A stretch of DNA of 34,544 nucleotides from Celeribacter persicus. Lineage in GTDB: Bacteria; Pseudomonadota; Alphaproteobacteria; Rhodobacterales; Rhodobacteraceae. The translations under genes and the position numbers were made by a program. The stretch is from contig NZ_QAOH01000023.1 of the NCBI RefSeq assembly GCF_003050785.1, forward strand, positions 1 through 34,544, given 5' to 3'. Position 1 is the first letter of the stretch. Every line of letters starts with the position of its first letter. This document shows, piece by piece, positions 1 to 6,448 of this stretch. Under the pieces are notes generated by a model. That model worked only from the letters and a program-made list of their open reading frames with translations. It was not told where the DNA came from and did not search any database.

Positions 1-1
1 A

Positions 2-151
2 AGGGTCAGGCGCAAAACCTATCGGACCAGAAGACAGGCTCGCGCCGATGTGTTCGATTACATTGAGAGGTTCTACAATCCAACGCGTCGCCACTCGACC
101 ATCGGCTATCTAAGCCCTATGACCTTCGAGGAGCGAGCTATGAAAGCTTAA
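2..151 (+). pseudogene. IS3-family transposase OrfB, C-terminal fragment
   Basis: The open frame runs in from the window edge and ends at TAA. It encodes the typical end of an IS3-family DDE transposase: VFDYIERFYNPTRRHSTIGY followed by LSPMTFEERAMKA. Only the last 49 codons are visible, so an intact copy could extend to the left. The adjoining second OrfB scrap suggests an eroded IS cluster. The IS3 family assignment is firm; the exact element is not known. Confidence 0.8.
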
Positions 152-171
152 GTTGCCGTCCACGAAACCGG

Positions 172-264
172 CAGCAGCTCAACGAGGCCATTCACAAGTT
201 CGGTCCGCCCGTGATCATGAACACCGATAGTCATACGATTGATACCAGTTCTCGGGTGGTTTGA
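172..264 (+). pseudogene. IS3-type transposase OrfB scrap (DDE core)
   Basis: A short frame reads QLNEAIHKFGPPVIMNTD, which resembles the segment around the second catalytic aspartate of IS3-family OrfB (typically FGxPxIxNTDQGSQF). The expected QGSQF is lost and a stop follows soon after. It is a different part of OrfB from the fragment just upstream and in a different frame, so it represents a second insertion or a rearranged copy. Confidence 0.5.
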
Positions 265-757
265 CTCAAACACTGATCGACCATTCTCTGGGTTGGTGCC
301 GCATGGCTTCCCGGTGTGATCGAAGCGATGAAAGCTGCGGGCAATGGGGAGTGATCCAACAGGCTGTCGCAGAAGCACTGGAGAAACTGCAATTCTGTGT
401 GGCTAAGATTGCAGGCTGTGAACGTCGATTGGATGTTTGGAACTCAGCGATTACGTCGCATGCACAGGACGGAATCCATTTCCGTTTTCGGAAATGCTCT
501 ACAAGCAGGCGGAAGAGCGGTACTCCTCGGGGTGTCTGGGGGGTAAGCAACATCGCCGTGCAGCCAGAGTTTATCCCTGCTGGTGCGGGGAACCCTATAT
601 AGGGTGACCGGAGAGCAAACTAATTCGAAGAAGGGCATGCTACATTTCGGGCAACATACGCTGCCTTAATGCTCGCCCTTAGGGGGCGCTCTGTCACGAA
701 CCTAATTTTTGCTCCATCCTTGGCGGGACGGTTGAACTGTCGGATTAAAATTAAAAT
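265..757. other. Non-coding stretch with no recognised gene
   Basis: I see no convincing gene here. Open frames exist on both strands (for example 261-602 plus and 266-553 minus), but none has a recognisable family, a ribosome binding site or a plausible composition. Lying between IS3 relics and the regulator, this is most likely decayed mobile DNA. The one clear structural element is a 14-base perfect palindrome, ACCCTATATAGGGT, at 592-605. Confidence 0.5.
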
Positions 758-776
758 AATGTATAATAAATACATT
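758..776 (+). promoter_or_regulatory. Putative TetR operator overlapping the -10 of the regulator gene
   Basis: A perfect inverted repeat has 7-bp arms, AATGTAT at 758-764 and ATACATT at 770-776, with a 5-bp spacer. A consensus -10 hexamer TATAAT (762-767) lies inside it; no good -35 was found. The position suggests autorepression by the TetR protein encoded just downstream. The operator assignment is inferred; only the symmetry is seen. Confidence 0.5.
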
Positions 777-826
777 TGATGCCGACAGAGCAGTCTGACA
801 TAGGTGAAGAAAAGGGAAGTGTGGAC

Positions 827-1501
827 ATGTCCGGGAACCCAGAGACGAAAATACGCCGCAAGCCAGGGCGCCCGAAAGAAGGTGTCGAACTGCGCGATGT
901 CATTCTCGACAAGGCGGAACTGATCTTTTCCGAGGTCGGTTTCAATGGTGCCAAGGTGCGTGACATCGCCACCGAGGCGGGCGTCAATCAGGCTCTGGTG
1001 CGCTATTATTTCGGTTCCAAACAAGACCTGTTCGACGAGGTCGTGCGGCGGCGTGGTTCTGCCATTTCCGGTGCGCGCCATGTGCTTTTGGATCAGCTTC
1101 TGGCGGGTCGAGGTGCGCCGACAGTTGAGGAAATTATCAAAAATTACCTGAAACCTCAATGGGATATGAAATATTCCGGCCCGAATGGCGCGGCTTTTGT
1201 GCGGCTTCAGGCGCGGCTGCATTCCGAGCTGGATGAACATGCGCTGCACCTGCGCAGCGAGGTCTATGACGCTTCGGTCAAACGTTACATCGCAGTGCTT
1301 TGCGATGTGCTGCCGGAGATCCCGAAAGACGTCATCTCGATCCGCATGGCTTTTCTTGTTGGTACTTACATGTTCATGCTGAATGATCTCGGGCGGCTCA
1401 ACGATCTGACCGACGGCCAGATCGGCGAAGTTGGGCAGGGCGACATGCTCGACCATCTGACAGTCTTTCTATCTGCGGGTCTGCGCGCGCCGCTTCCTTA
1501 A
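827..1501 (+). CDS. TetR/AcrR-family regulator (NicS-like)
   Basis: A 224-residue DNA-binding repressor of the TetR family. After a basic stretch (RRKPGRPKEG) comes the helix-turn-helix, with ILDKAELIFSEVGFNGAKV, DIATEAGVN and LVRYYFGSKQDLFDEV at about residues 24-75. The C-terminal ligand domain is of the type seen in regulators of aromatic and pyridine catabolism. The ATG at 827 is chosen because AAGGGAAG lies just upstream (about 812-819); an ATG at 779 in the same frame would lie almost at the transcription start of the TATAAT at 762. The gene directly precedes the nic-type operon and is a clear paralogue of the minus-strand TetR at 5575-6216. In Pseudomonas putida the TetR NicS controls nicotinate genes; by position this one probably responds to a pathway pyridine. 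The ligand is unknown. Confidence 0.88.
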   Translation: MSGNPETKIRRKPGRPKEGVELRDVILDKAELIFSEVGFNGAKVRDIATEAGVNQALVRYYFGSKQDLFDEVVRRRGSAISGARHVLLDQLLAGRGAPTVEEIIKNYLKPQWDMKYSGPNGAAFVRLQARLHSELDEHALHLRSEVYDASVKRYIAVLCDVLPEIPKDVISIRMAFLVGTYMFMLNDLGRLNDLTDGQIGEVGQGDMLDHLTVFLSAGLRAPLP

Positions 1502-1530
1502 GCAGTTTCCTGATTTATGCGGTTTCTGCT

Positions 1531-1562
1531 TTGTCAGAATAATTAATCAAACTTGTAATTAT
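1531..1562 (+). promoter_or_regulatory. Promoter and operator of the maleamate-pathway operon
   Basis: A sigma-70-like promoter is readable: -35 TTGTCA (1531-1536), a 17-bp spacer, and -10 TGTAAT (1554-1559). A perfect inverted repeat, ATAATTA at 1539-1545 and TAATTAT at 1556-1562, spans the spacer and -10, so a bound repressor would block RNA polymerase. The TAATTA half-site recurs in the operator at 6376-6399. The repressor is probably one of the two TetR proteins, but which one is inference. Confidence 0.6.
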
Positions 1563-1612
1563 ACAGAATTGGAATTATGCCTTGAGGCAACGCACTCTCA
1601 AGGACGAGAATC

Positions 1613-2362
1613 ATGAAGACTTTTCGCATCGGGCAAATCGTGCCCAGTTCCAACATCACCATGGAAACGGAGATTCCTGCGCTTTTGAAAGCGCGCGAGA
1701 CCGTGTCGCCGGAGCGTTTCACGTTTCACTCCGCGCGGATGCGGATGAAACATGTGACCAAGGAGGAGCTGGAAAAGATGGACGCCGACAGCGACCGCTG
1801 CGCGCTGGAATTGTCCGACGCGAAGGTCGATGTGATGGGTTACGCCTGCCTCGTGGCGATCATGTCGATGGGCAAGGGTTATCACTGCGTCTCCGGCCCG
1901 CGACTTGCCGGTGTGGCAGCTGAGAATGGCGGACCCGCCCCGGTCGTGACCTCCGCCGGGGCGCTCGTTGAGGGCATCCGGGCGCTCGGCGCCAAAAAGA
2001 TCGCCCTTGTTGCGCCCTATATGAAGCCCCTGACCGAGATGGTTGTCGAATATATCCGCAACGAAGGCATTGAAGTCAGCGATTACATCGCGCTCGAAAT
2101 TCAGGATAACCTCGATGTGGCTGCTCACAATCCGATGAACCTGCCGGAGATCGTCAAAGGGCTGAAGACCGATGATGTGGACGCGGTGGTGCTTTCTGCC
2201 TGTGTGCAGATGCCCTCTCTGCCCGCTGTGCCAATGGCCGAGGCGATCACCGGCAAGCCGGTTCTGACTGCCGCCATTGCTACGACGTGGCAGATGCTCA
2301 AAGCGCTCGATCTCGACACCCGCGTGCCCGGGGGCGGTACGCTTTTGTCCGGCGCGTATTGA
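1613..2362 (+). CDS. nicE: Maleate cis-trans isomerase
   Basis: This enzyme of the Asp/Glu racemase superfamily converts maleate to fumarate, the last step of the 2,5-dihydroxypyridine (maleamate) pathway. It has 249 residues, normal for maleate isomerases. The two catalytic cysteines are visible: Cys79 in MGYACLVAIM and Cys197 in VVLSACVQMPS. The N-terminal PSSNITMETEIP motif matches the substrate-binding loop. The ATG at 1613 has AAGGA eight bases upstream. It is the first gene of the operon and is followed after 10 bp by the deformylase. Arylmalonate decarboxylase-like relatives share the fold, but the neighbours make maleate isomerase much the best reading. Confidence 0.9.
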   Translation: MKTFRIGQIVPSSNITMETEIPALLKARETVSPERFTFHSARMRMKHVTKEELEKMDADSDRCALELSDAKVDVMGYACLVAIMSMGKGYHCVSGPRLAGVAAENGGPAPVVTSAGALVEGIRALGAKKIALVAPYMKPLTEMVVEYIRNEGIEVSDYIALEIQDNLDVAAHNPMNLPEIVKGLKTDDVDAVVLSACVQMPSLPAVPMAEAITGKPVLTAAIATTWQMLKALDLDTRVPGGGTLLSGAY

Positions 2363-2372
2363 GGAGGCTCCC

Positions 2373-3149
2373 ATGTCCTACGGGTATAACGTTCAGGCCA
2401 ACGGCATTCGCAATCACCTGATCCGCTATGAGGGGAAGGGGCCGCAAATGCTCCTGATCCCCGGCATCACCTCGCCTGCGATCACTTGGGGCTTTGTGGC
2501 CGAACGTCTGGCGGAGGCGTTTGACGTCCATGTGCTTGACGTGCGCGGGCGGGGACTGAGCGAAACGGGTGATCTGGATTACACGCTCGACGCCATGGCC
2601 GCCGATGCGGTGGCGCTGGCCGAACAGATGGATCAGCCGATTGTGCTTGGGCACTCCATGGGAGCACGCACGGCGATCCGGGCGGTGGCCAGCACGCCCA
2701 ATGTGTTCAAAGGCGCCATTCTGGTCGATCCGCCGGTCTCCGGGCCGAACCGTCGGCCGTACCCGTCGCCGTGGGACTGGTACGGGGACTCGATCAGGAT
2801 GGCGGCGAAAGGCTGTTCTGCCGAGGACATGAAGGCCTATTGCCCGACATGGACCGAGGAGCAGCGCGCGCTTCGTGCCGAGTGGCTGCACACCTGTCAC
2901 TGGGGCGCGATCCGCACCGCCTATGACGGGTTTCACACCGACGACATCCACGCAGATGTGCCGAAGCTCACCGTGCCGACCCGGCTGGTGATCGCGGGCG
3001 GTGCTCCGGTCATTCTGGACGAGGATGAGGCCGAGTTGAAAGCGCTTTTACCCTCAATGGAGGTCCGCACGGTCGACGGTGCGGGACACATGATCCCATG
3101 GGACAATCTGGAGGGTTTCCTCGCCGCCGTCATGGACTTCAAAGCATAA
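2373..3149 (+). CDS. nicD: N-formylmaleamate deformylase (alpha/beta hydrolase)
   Basis: A 258-residue alpha/beta hydrolase that hydrolyses N-formylmaleamate to maleamate and formate. The catalytic triad reads as Ser95 in GHSMG, Asp119 in LVDPP and His239 in GAGHM. These match the Ser101/Asp125/His245 recalled for P. putida NicD with a constant offset of six. The oxyanion strand LLIPGITSP lies at residues 27-35. The ATG at 2373 has GAGGAGG just upstream, overlapping the end of the isomerase gene, so the longer upstream frame is not used. The gene sits between maleate isomerase and the ring-cleavage dioxygenase, which fixes its role. Confidence 0.9.
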   Translation: MSYGYNVQANGIRNHLIRYEGKGPQMLLIPGITSPAITWGFVAERLAEAFDVHVLDVRGRGLSETGDLDYTLDAMAADAVALAEQMDQPIVLGHSMGARTAIRAVASTPNVFKGAILVDPPVSGPNRRPYPSPWDWYGDSIRMAAKGCSAEDMKAYCPTWTEEQRALRAEWLHTCHWGAIRTAYDGFHTDDIHADVPKLTVPTRLVIAGGAPVILDEDEAELKALLPSMEVRTVDGAGHMIPWDNLEGFLAAVMDFKA

Positions 3150-3166
3150 CAACAGGGAAAACAGAT

Positions 3167-4198
3167 ATGGATCACGCAAGCTTCACGGAAATCTGCCTGC
3201 ATCAGCTGAAGATGTCGGGCGTGCAGAAAGACGAACGTCTCATCGTTCTGACACAGGGCAATGAGCGCCTTAACTATGCCGACGCCTTCATGGCCGCAGG
3301 TCGGATGCTCGGCGCCAACATGTATCACATGCGTCTGCCCGCGCCCGCAATCATCGGCGAATGGGCCGTGGGGCAGACGGGGCTTGCCGCTATGCCCGAC
3401 GCGGTCGAGGCGCTGAAGAACTGCGACATGCTGATCGACTGCATCTTCCTGCTGTTCTCGCCGGAACAATTCGCGATTCAGGCCGCGGGTACGCGCATCC
3501 TGACCGCCGTGGAGCCGCCGGAGCTGTTGGCGCGGATGCTGCCGACGCAGGAGATCCGCGAAAAGGTGACGATTGCGGGCGAGATGCTCGGCAAGGCCAA
3601 AGTCATGCGCATCACCTCGCCGCATGGCACCGATGTGAGCTACAAGCTCAGCACCTATCCGGCGGTCACCGAATATGCCTGTACCGATGAGCCCGGGCGC
3701 TGGGATCACTGGCCGTCGGGCTTTGTGTTCACCGGCGGCGATGACGACGGGGTGGATGGGACCATCGTCGTGGCGCCGGGCGATGTTCTGTTGCCGCAGA
3801 ACATGTATGTCAGCTCACCGATCACCTACACGATCGAAAAAGGCTGGATCACCGACATTCGCGGCGGTCTCGATGCCGAGCTGGTAAAATCCTATATGGA
3901 TGCCTTCAACGATCCGCGCGGTATGGGCATGAGTCATGTCGGCTGGGGTATGAATCCGAATGCGAAATGGCACAACATGGTGCCGGGCGCCTTCCCGGGC
4001 GGCATGGGCATGGAGCCGCGCGCTTTCTACGGCAACGTGATGTTCTCCACCGGCCCAAACAACGAACTTGGCGGGCCGAACGACACCGCCTGTCACCTCG
4101 ACATCCCGATGCGGGGCTGCTCGCTCTTCCTTGATGACGAGGCTATCGTGATCGACGGCGATATTGTGGTCAAAGAGATCCAGATGGAACGCAGCTGA
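3167..4198 (+). CDS. nicX: 2,5-dihydroxypyridine 5,6-dioxygenase
   Basis: An Fe(II) extradiol-type ring-cleaving enzyme of the unusual peptidase M29-like family, turning 2,5-dihydroxypyridine plus O2 into N-formylmaleamate. It has 343 residues, close to P. putida NicX (about 350). The expected 2-His-1-Asp iron ligands are His257 (GMSHVGWG), His310 and Asp312 (ACHLDIPM); the spacing is the same as the His265/His318/Asp320 recalled for NicX. The ATG at 3167 follows AGGGAAA. It lies 17 bp after nicD, and a GC-rich hairpin follows the stop. This gene is the strongest single marker that the operon degrades a pyridine ring. Confidence 0.93.
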   Translation: MDHASFTEICLHQLKMSGVQKDERLIVLTQGNERLNYADAFMAAGRMLGANMYHMRLPAPAIIGEWAVGQTGLAAMPDAVEALKNCDMLIDCIFLLFSPEQFAIQAAGTRILTAVEPPELLARMLPTQEIREKVTIAGEMLGKAKVMRITSPHGTDVSYKLSTYPAVTEYACTDEPGRWDHWPSGFVFTGGDDDGVDGTIVVAPGDVLLPQNMYVSSPITYTIEKGWITDIRGGLDAELVKSYMDAFNDPRGMGMSHVGWGMNPNAKWHNMVPGAFPGGMGMEPRAFYGNVMFSTGPNNELGGPNDTACHLDIPMRGCSLFLDDEAIVIDGDIVVKEIQMERS

Positions 4199-4221
4199 GG
4201 CGTCCCCTGCCTTAATCTGCC

Positions 4222-4251
4222 GGGCGGCTCTCTCTTACCTCGGAGCCGCCC
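4222..4251 (+). other. Intercistronic hairpin between nicX and nicF
   Basis: Nine-base arms GGGCGGCTC (4222-4230) and GAGCCGCCC (4243-4251) are perfectly complementary around a 12-base loop. No T-run follows, so it is more likely an mRNA-stabilising or processing element than a terminator. nicF begins 21 bp later. Confidence 0.6.
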
Positions 4252-4271
4252 ATCTATACAAAGGACAGATC

Positions 4272-4892
4272 ATGTCTCAGTCAGACACCTACAAGGCTGC
4301 GGGTTTTGGCGTTTCCGTGCCGCGTGGCACGATTCCAGGCATCGTGATCGTGGATTTCTCTTACGGGTTTACCGATCTGCAATACCCGACGGCTTCCGAT
4401 GCAGCGGCTCAAATGGCGCGGACCAAAGAGATTTGCGATGCGGCACGGACCAAGGGCTTTCCGGTGATCTTCACCACCATCGCTTATCATCCCGGCGAGC
4501 TCGAAAAACTGCCTTGGCTCAAGAAGGCCACCGGGATGCGGGCGCTTCTTGAGGGCACGCGTTTGGTCAAGATCGACGCCGCGACAGGCATCCAGCCCGA
4601 AGACGCGATCGTGACCAAGAAAGGCGCATCGTCTTTCTTTGGCTCGACCTTGAATGCGCTTTTGACGGGAGCAGGGGTTGATACGGTCGTTGTGACCGGC
4701 GCGACCACCTCCGGCTGTGTGCGCGCGACCGTAGTTGATGCGGTGCAGTCGGGCTACAACGTGCTCATTCCCCGCGATTGCTGCGCCGACCGGGCCGAAG
4801 CGCCGCATGAGGCGAACCTTTACGACATGGATCAGAAATACGGCGATGTCACCGACAGTGCCGATATTCTGAGCTGGATCGAGAGCCTTTGA
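4272..4892 (+). CDS. nicF: Maleamate amidohydrolase (isochorismatase family)
   Basis: A cysteine hydrolase that deamidates maleamate to maleate and ammonia. The 206-residue protein carries the family's Asp-Lys-Cys triad: Asp28 in IVIVDFSYGF, Lys117 in VTKKGASSFFG, and Cys149 in TTSGCVRATVVDA with the cis-peptide motif just before it. Length is normal for NicF. The ATG at 4272 is preceded by AAGGA (4261-4265). It follows nicX after a 73-bp gap containing a hairpin. With nicE, nicD and nicX in the same operon, maleamate is the natural substrate, although N-carbamoylsarcosine amidases and nicotinamidases share the fold. Confidence 0.9.
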   Translation: MSQSDTYKAAGFGVSVPRGTIPGIVIVDFSYGFTDLQYPTASDAAAQMARTKEICDAARTKGFPVIFTTIAYHPGELEKLPWLKKATGMRALLEGTRLVKIDAATGIQPEDAIVTKKGASSFFGSTLNALLTGAGVDTVVVTGATTSGCVRATVVDAVQSGYNVLIPRDCCADRAEAPHEANLYDMDQKYGDVTDSADILSWIESL

Positions 4893-4917
4893 CCGCGCCC
4901 GATAGCGGGAAATGACT

Positions 4918-4939
4918 GGGGAGGGCCATGGCCTTCCCC
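4918..4939 (+). other. Intercistronic hairpin after nicF
   Basis: GGGGAGGGCC (4918-4927) and GGCCTTCCCC (4930-4939) form a 10-bp stem with one G-T pair. The innermost bases are also self-complementary (GGCCATGGCC), so the effective loop is small. No strong T-run follows. It sits 20 bp before the next start codon and may tune expression of the flavin reductase-like gene. Confidence 0.5.
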
Positions 4940-4959
4940 TTTGTGCATAGGAGACAGCG

Positions 4960-5568
4960 ATGTTCTATCTGACCAAAGAGGGCTCCGGCCTGCCGCGCGA
5001 TCCGTTTGCTGCGATTGTTTCACCGCGCCCCATTGCGTGGATTTCGACGCGTAGCGCGACGGGCGCGACGAACCTTGCGCCGTATTCCTTTTTCAACGCT
5101 GTGGCCTATACCCCGCCGCAGGTGATCGTGTCTTCCATCGGCGGCAAGCCGGATCGGGCAAAAGGTAAGGACAGTTATAGCCATATCCTTGAGACCGGTG
5201 TGTTCTGTATCAACATCGCGGGATTTGAGGATCGCGATGCGCTTAATGCGTCTTCTGCGGGCTATCCGGCGGATCAGAGCGAGTTCGAGGCGCTGGGGCT
5301 GAAAGCGGCGGAATGCGAGAGCATCGACTGTCCGCGATTGGCGGATGCTCCGGCGGCGCTGGAATGTCGGTTGACGCAGACGATTGATCTTGAGGGGGCG
5401 GGCAATCTGATGGTTCTTGCCCGGGTCGAGGCGATCCATTTGCGCGACGATTGCCTGACCGAGGAGGGGCGGTTCGATGTCTTGCGCTACAAGCCCCTGA
5501 CGCGGCTCGGCTATCAGGATTTCGCCAGCATCGACAAGCTGTTCCAGATGCGCCGCCCAAAGCTTTGA
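4960..5568 (+). CDS. Flavin reductase-like (FMN-binding split-barrel) protein
   Basis: A 202-residue protein of the flavin reductase-like domain family. The diagnostic FMN-binding segments are PRPIAWISTRS near residue 23 and NLAPYSFFNAVAYTPPQV near residue 38, followed by GVFCINIA. It is the last gene of the operon, 67 bp after nicF with an AGGAGA ribosome binding site, and converges with the second TetR gene 6 bp beyond its stop. Canonical nic clusters do not need it, since NicC-type monooxygenases reduce their own FAD. It may supply reduced flavin to an unlinked monooxygenase or bind flavin for another purpose. The family is clear; the role here is unknown. Confidence 0.8.
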   Translation: MFYLTKEGSGLPRDPFAAIVSPRPIAWISTRSATGATNLAPYSFFNAVAYTPPQVIVSSIGGKPDRAKGKDSYSHILETGVFCINIAGFEDRDALNASSAGYPADQSEFEALGLKAAECESIDCPRLADAPAALECRLTQTIDLEGAGNLMVLARVEAIHLRDDCLTEEGRFDVLRYKPLTRLGYQDFASIDKLFQMRRPKL

Positions 5569-5574
5569 GCGGGA

Positions 5575-6216
5575 TCAGGTGGCCAGAAAACCACCCACGG
5601 AAAACGCGACCGTGGTTTCCAGAAGATCGTCTGTGGCATCCTCCGACATGGCCAGTTCCTTGAGCCGGTTCGTGTCGGAGAACGCATAGAGATAAGCACC
5701 GACCATCAAGGACATTTTCTGATAGATCAGTTTTTCCGGTTGCTCCGGAAGCAAGGCGACGAGGGCCTCGACATAGGCGCGGGTGGACTCGTCGTAAACT
5801 TCGCGGCGCAGTGAAAAGGACAGGGGTTCCGGTTCCATGTGCAAACGCCCGTGCAGCCGCAAAAACGCGCGTCCCTGATCGGTGTGCCGCAGATCGGAAG
5901 AGGGCTGGAGGAAGGCACGCACAAGCGTTTCCAGGGTCAGGCCGCCCTCGTTTTGCAGGATGGTCAGCCGGTCCATCCGTTGCTTGGCGATGTCGAGCCC
6001 GCGACGTGTGAATACTTCACGAAACAGGTTTTCCTTATTTTTGAAATAATAGGCCGTCATCGCGGAGGTCACGTCGGCGGCGTCAGCCACCTGGCGCAGG
6101 GTCGTGCCGGAATAGCCCTGTTCCGCGAACAGAATCTCTGCCTTGTCGAGGATTTTATCGGCCAGATTCCTTTGGCCTTCCGGGCGTCCGACGCGCTTTT
6201 GTTTCGAGTGTGCCAT
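5575..6216 (-). CDS. TetR/AcrR-family regulator, second paralogue
   Basis: A 213-residue TetR-type regulator. The HTH region (ILDKAEILFAEQGYSGTTLR, then VADAADVT and AYYFKNKENLFREVF) lies at about residues 23-75. It aligns end to end with the TetR at 827-1501: both begin with a GRP-rich basic tail, share RLH.RLH in the ligand domain and an LRxEVYD segment, and end in a similar hydrophobic helix. It is divergent from the ABC importer/monooxygenase operon and converges on the flavin reductase gene, so it probably controls the divergent promoter through the palindrome at 6376-6399. The paired regulators may separate pathway induction from uptake induction. The effector is unknown. Confidence 0.87.
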   Translation of the reverse strand: MAHSKQKRVGRPEGQRNLADKILDKAEILFAEQGYSGTTLRQVADAADVTSAMTAYYFKNKENLFREVFTRRGLDIAKQRMDRLTILQNEGGLTLETLVRAFLQPSSDLRHTDQGRAFLRLHGRLHMEPEPLSFSLRREVYDESTRAYVEALVALLPEQPEKLIYQKMSLMVGAYLYAFSDTNRLKELAMSEDATDDLLETTVAFSVGGFLAT

Positions 6217-6375
6217 GCAGTGTCGTTATCCCGTTCGTGCCTGTTGGGCAATGCTGCGCGGGAGGTCTCTCTTCAATCGGCTTAAAGACTGATCATCTCA
6301 GCGCATACAATGCTTTATAATGCACCTCTTTTAAAACGACATATTCGGTTTTTCCATAAAAATGAGCGAGATAAA

Positions 6376-6415
6376 AATTAATTACTTGATTAATTAATTG
6401 ATGCGCACCTATGGT
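6376..6415 (+). promoter_or_regulatory. Operator and promoter of the uptake/monooxygenase operon
   Basis: A perfect inverted repeat has 9-bp arms, AATTAATTA (6376-6384) and TAATTAATT (6391-6399), with a 6-bp spacer. A candidate -35 TTGATT (6386-6391) lies in its centre, with a weak -10 TATGGT (6410-6415) 18 bp downstream. The TAATTA core is shared with the operator before nicE at 1539-1562. A TetR dimer bound here would occlude the -35. The symmetry is seen; the promoter is a weak call. Confidence 0.5.
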
Positions 6416-6448
6416 TGTCCCATAAGCACAAACAACAGGGAACGCCCA

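Noticed and set aside
261-602. A 113-codon open frame upstream of the TetR gene
   Set aside because: It has no family likeness and no ribosome binding site, lies in IS debris, and a competing frame exists on the other strand.
620-1456. A 278-codon minus-strand open frame opposite the first TetR gene
   Set aside because: The plus-strand frame has a clear TetR HTH, and the antisense frame is rich in His and Arg as expected for a shadow.
4222-4251. Reading the nicX-nicF hairpin as an operon terminator
   Set aside because: No T-run follows, and nicF belongs to the same pathway with its own ribosome binding site just after the hairpin.
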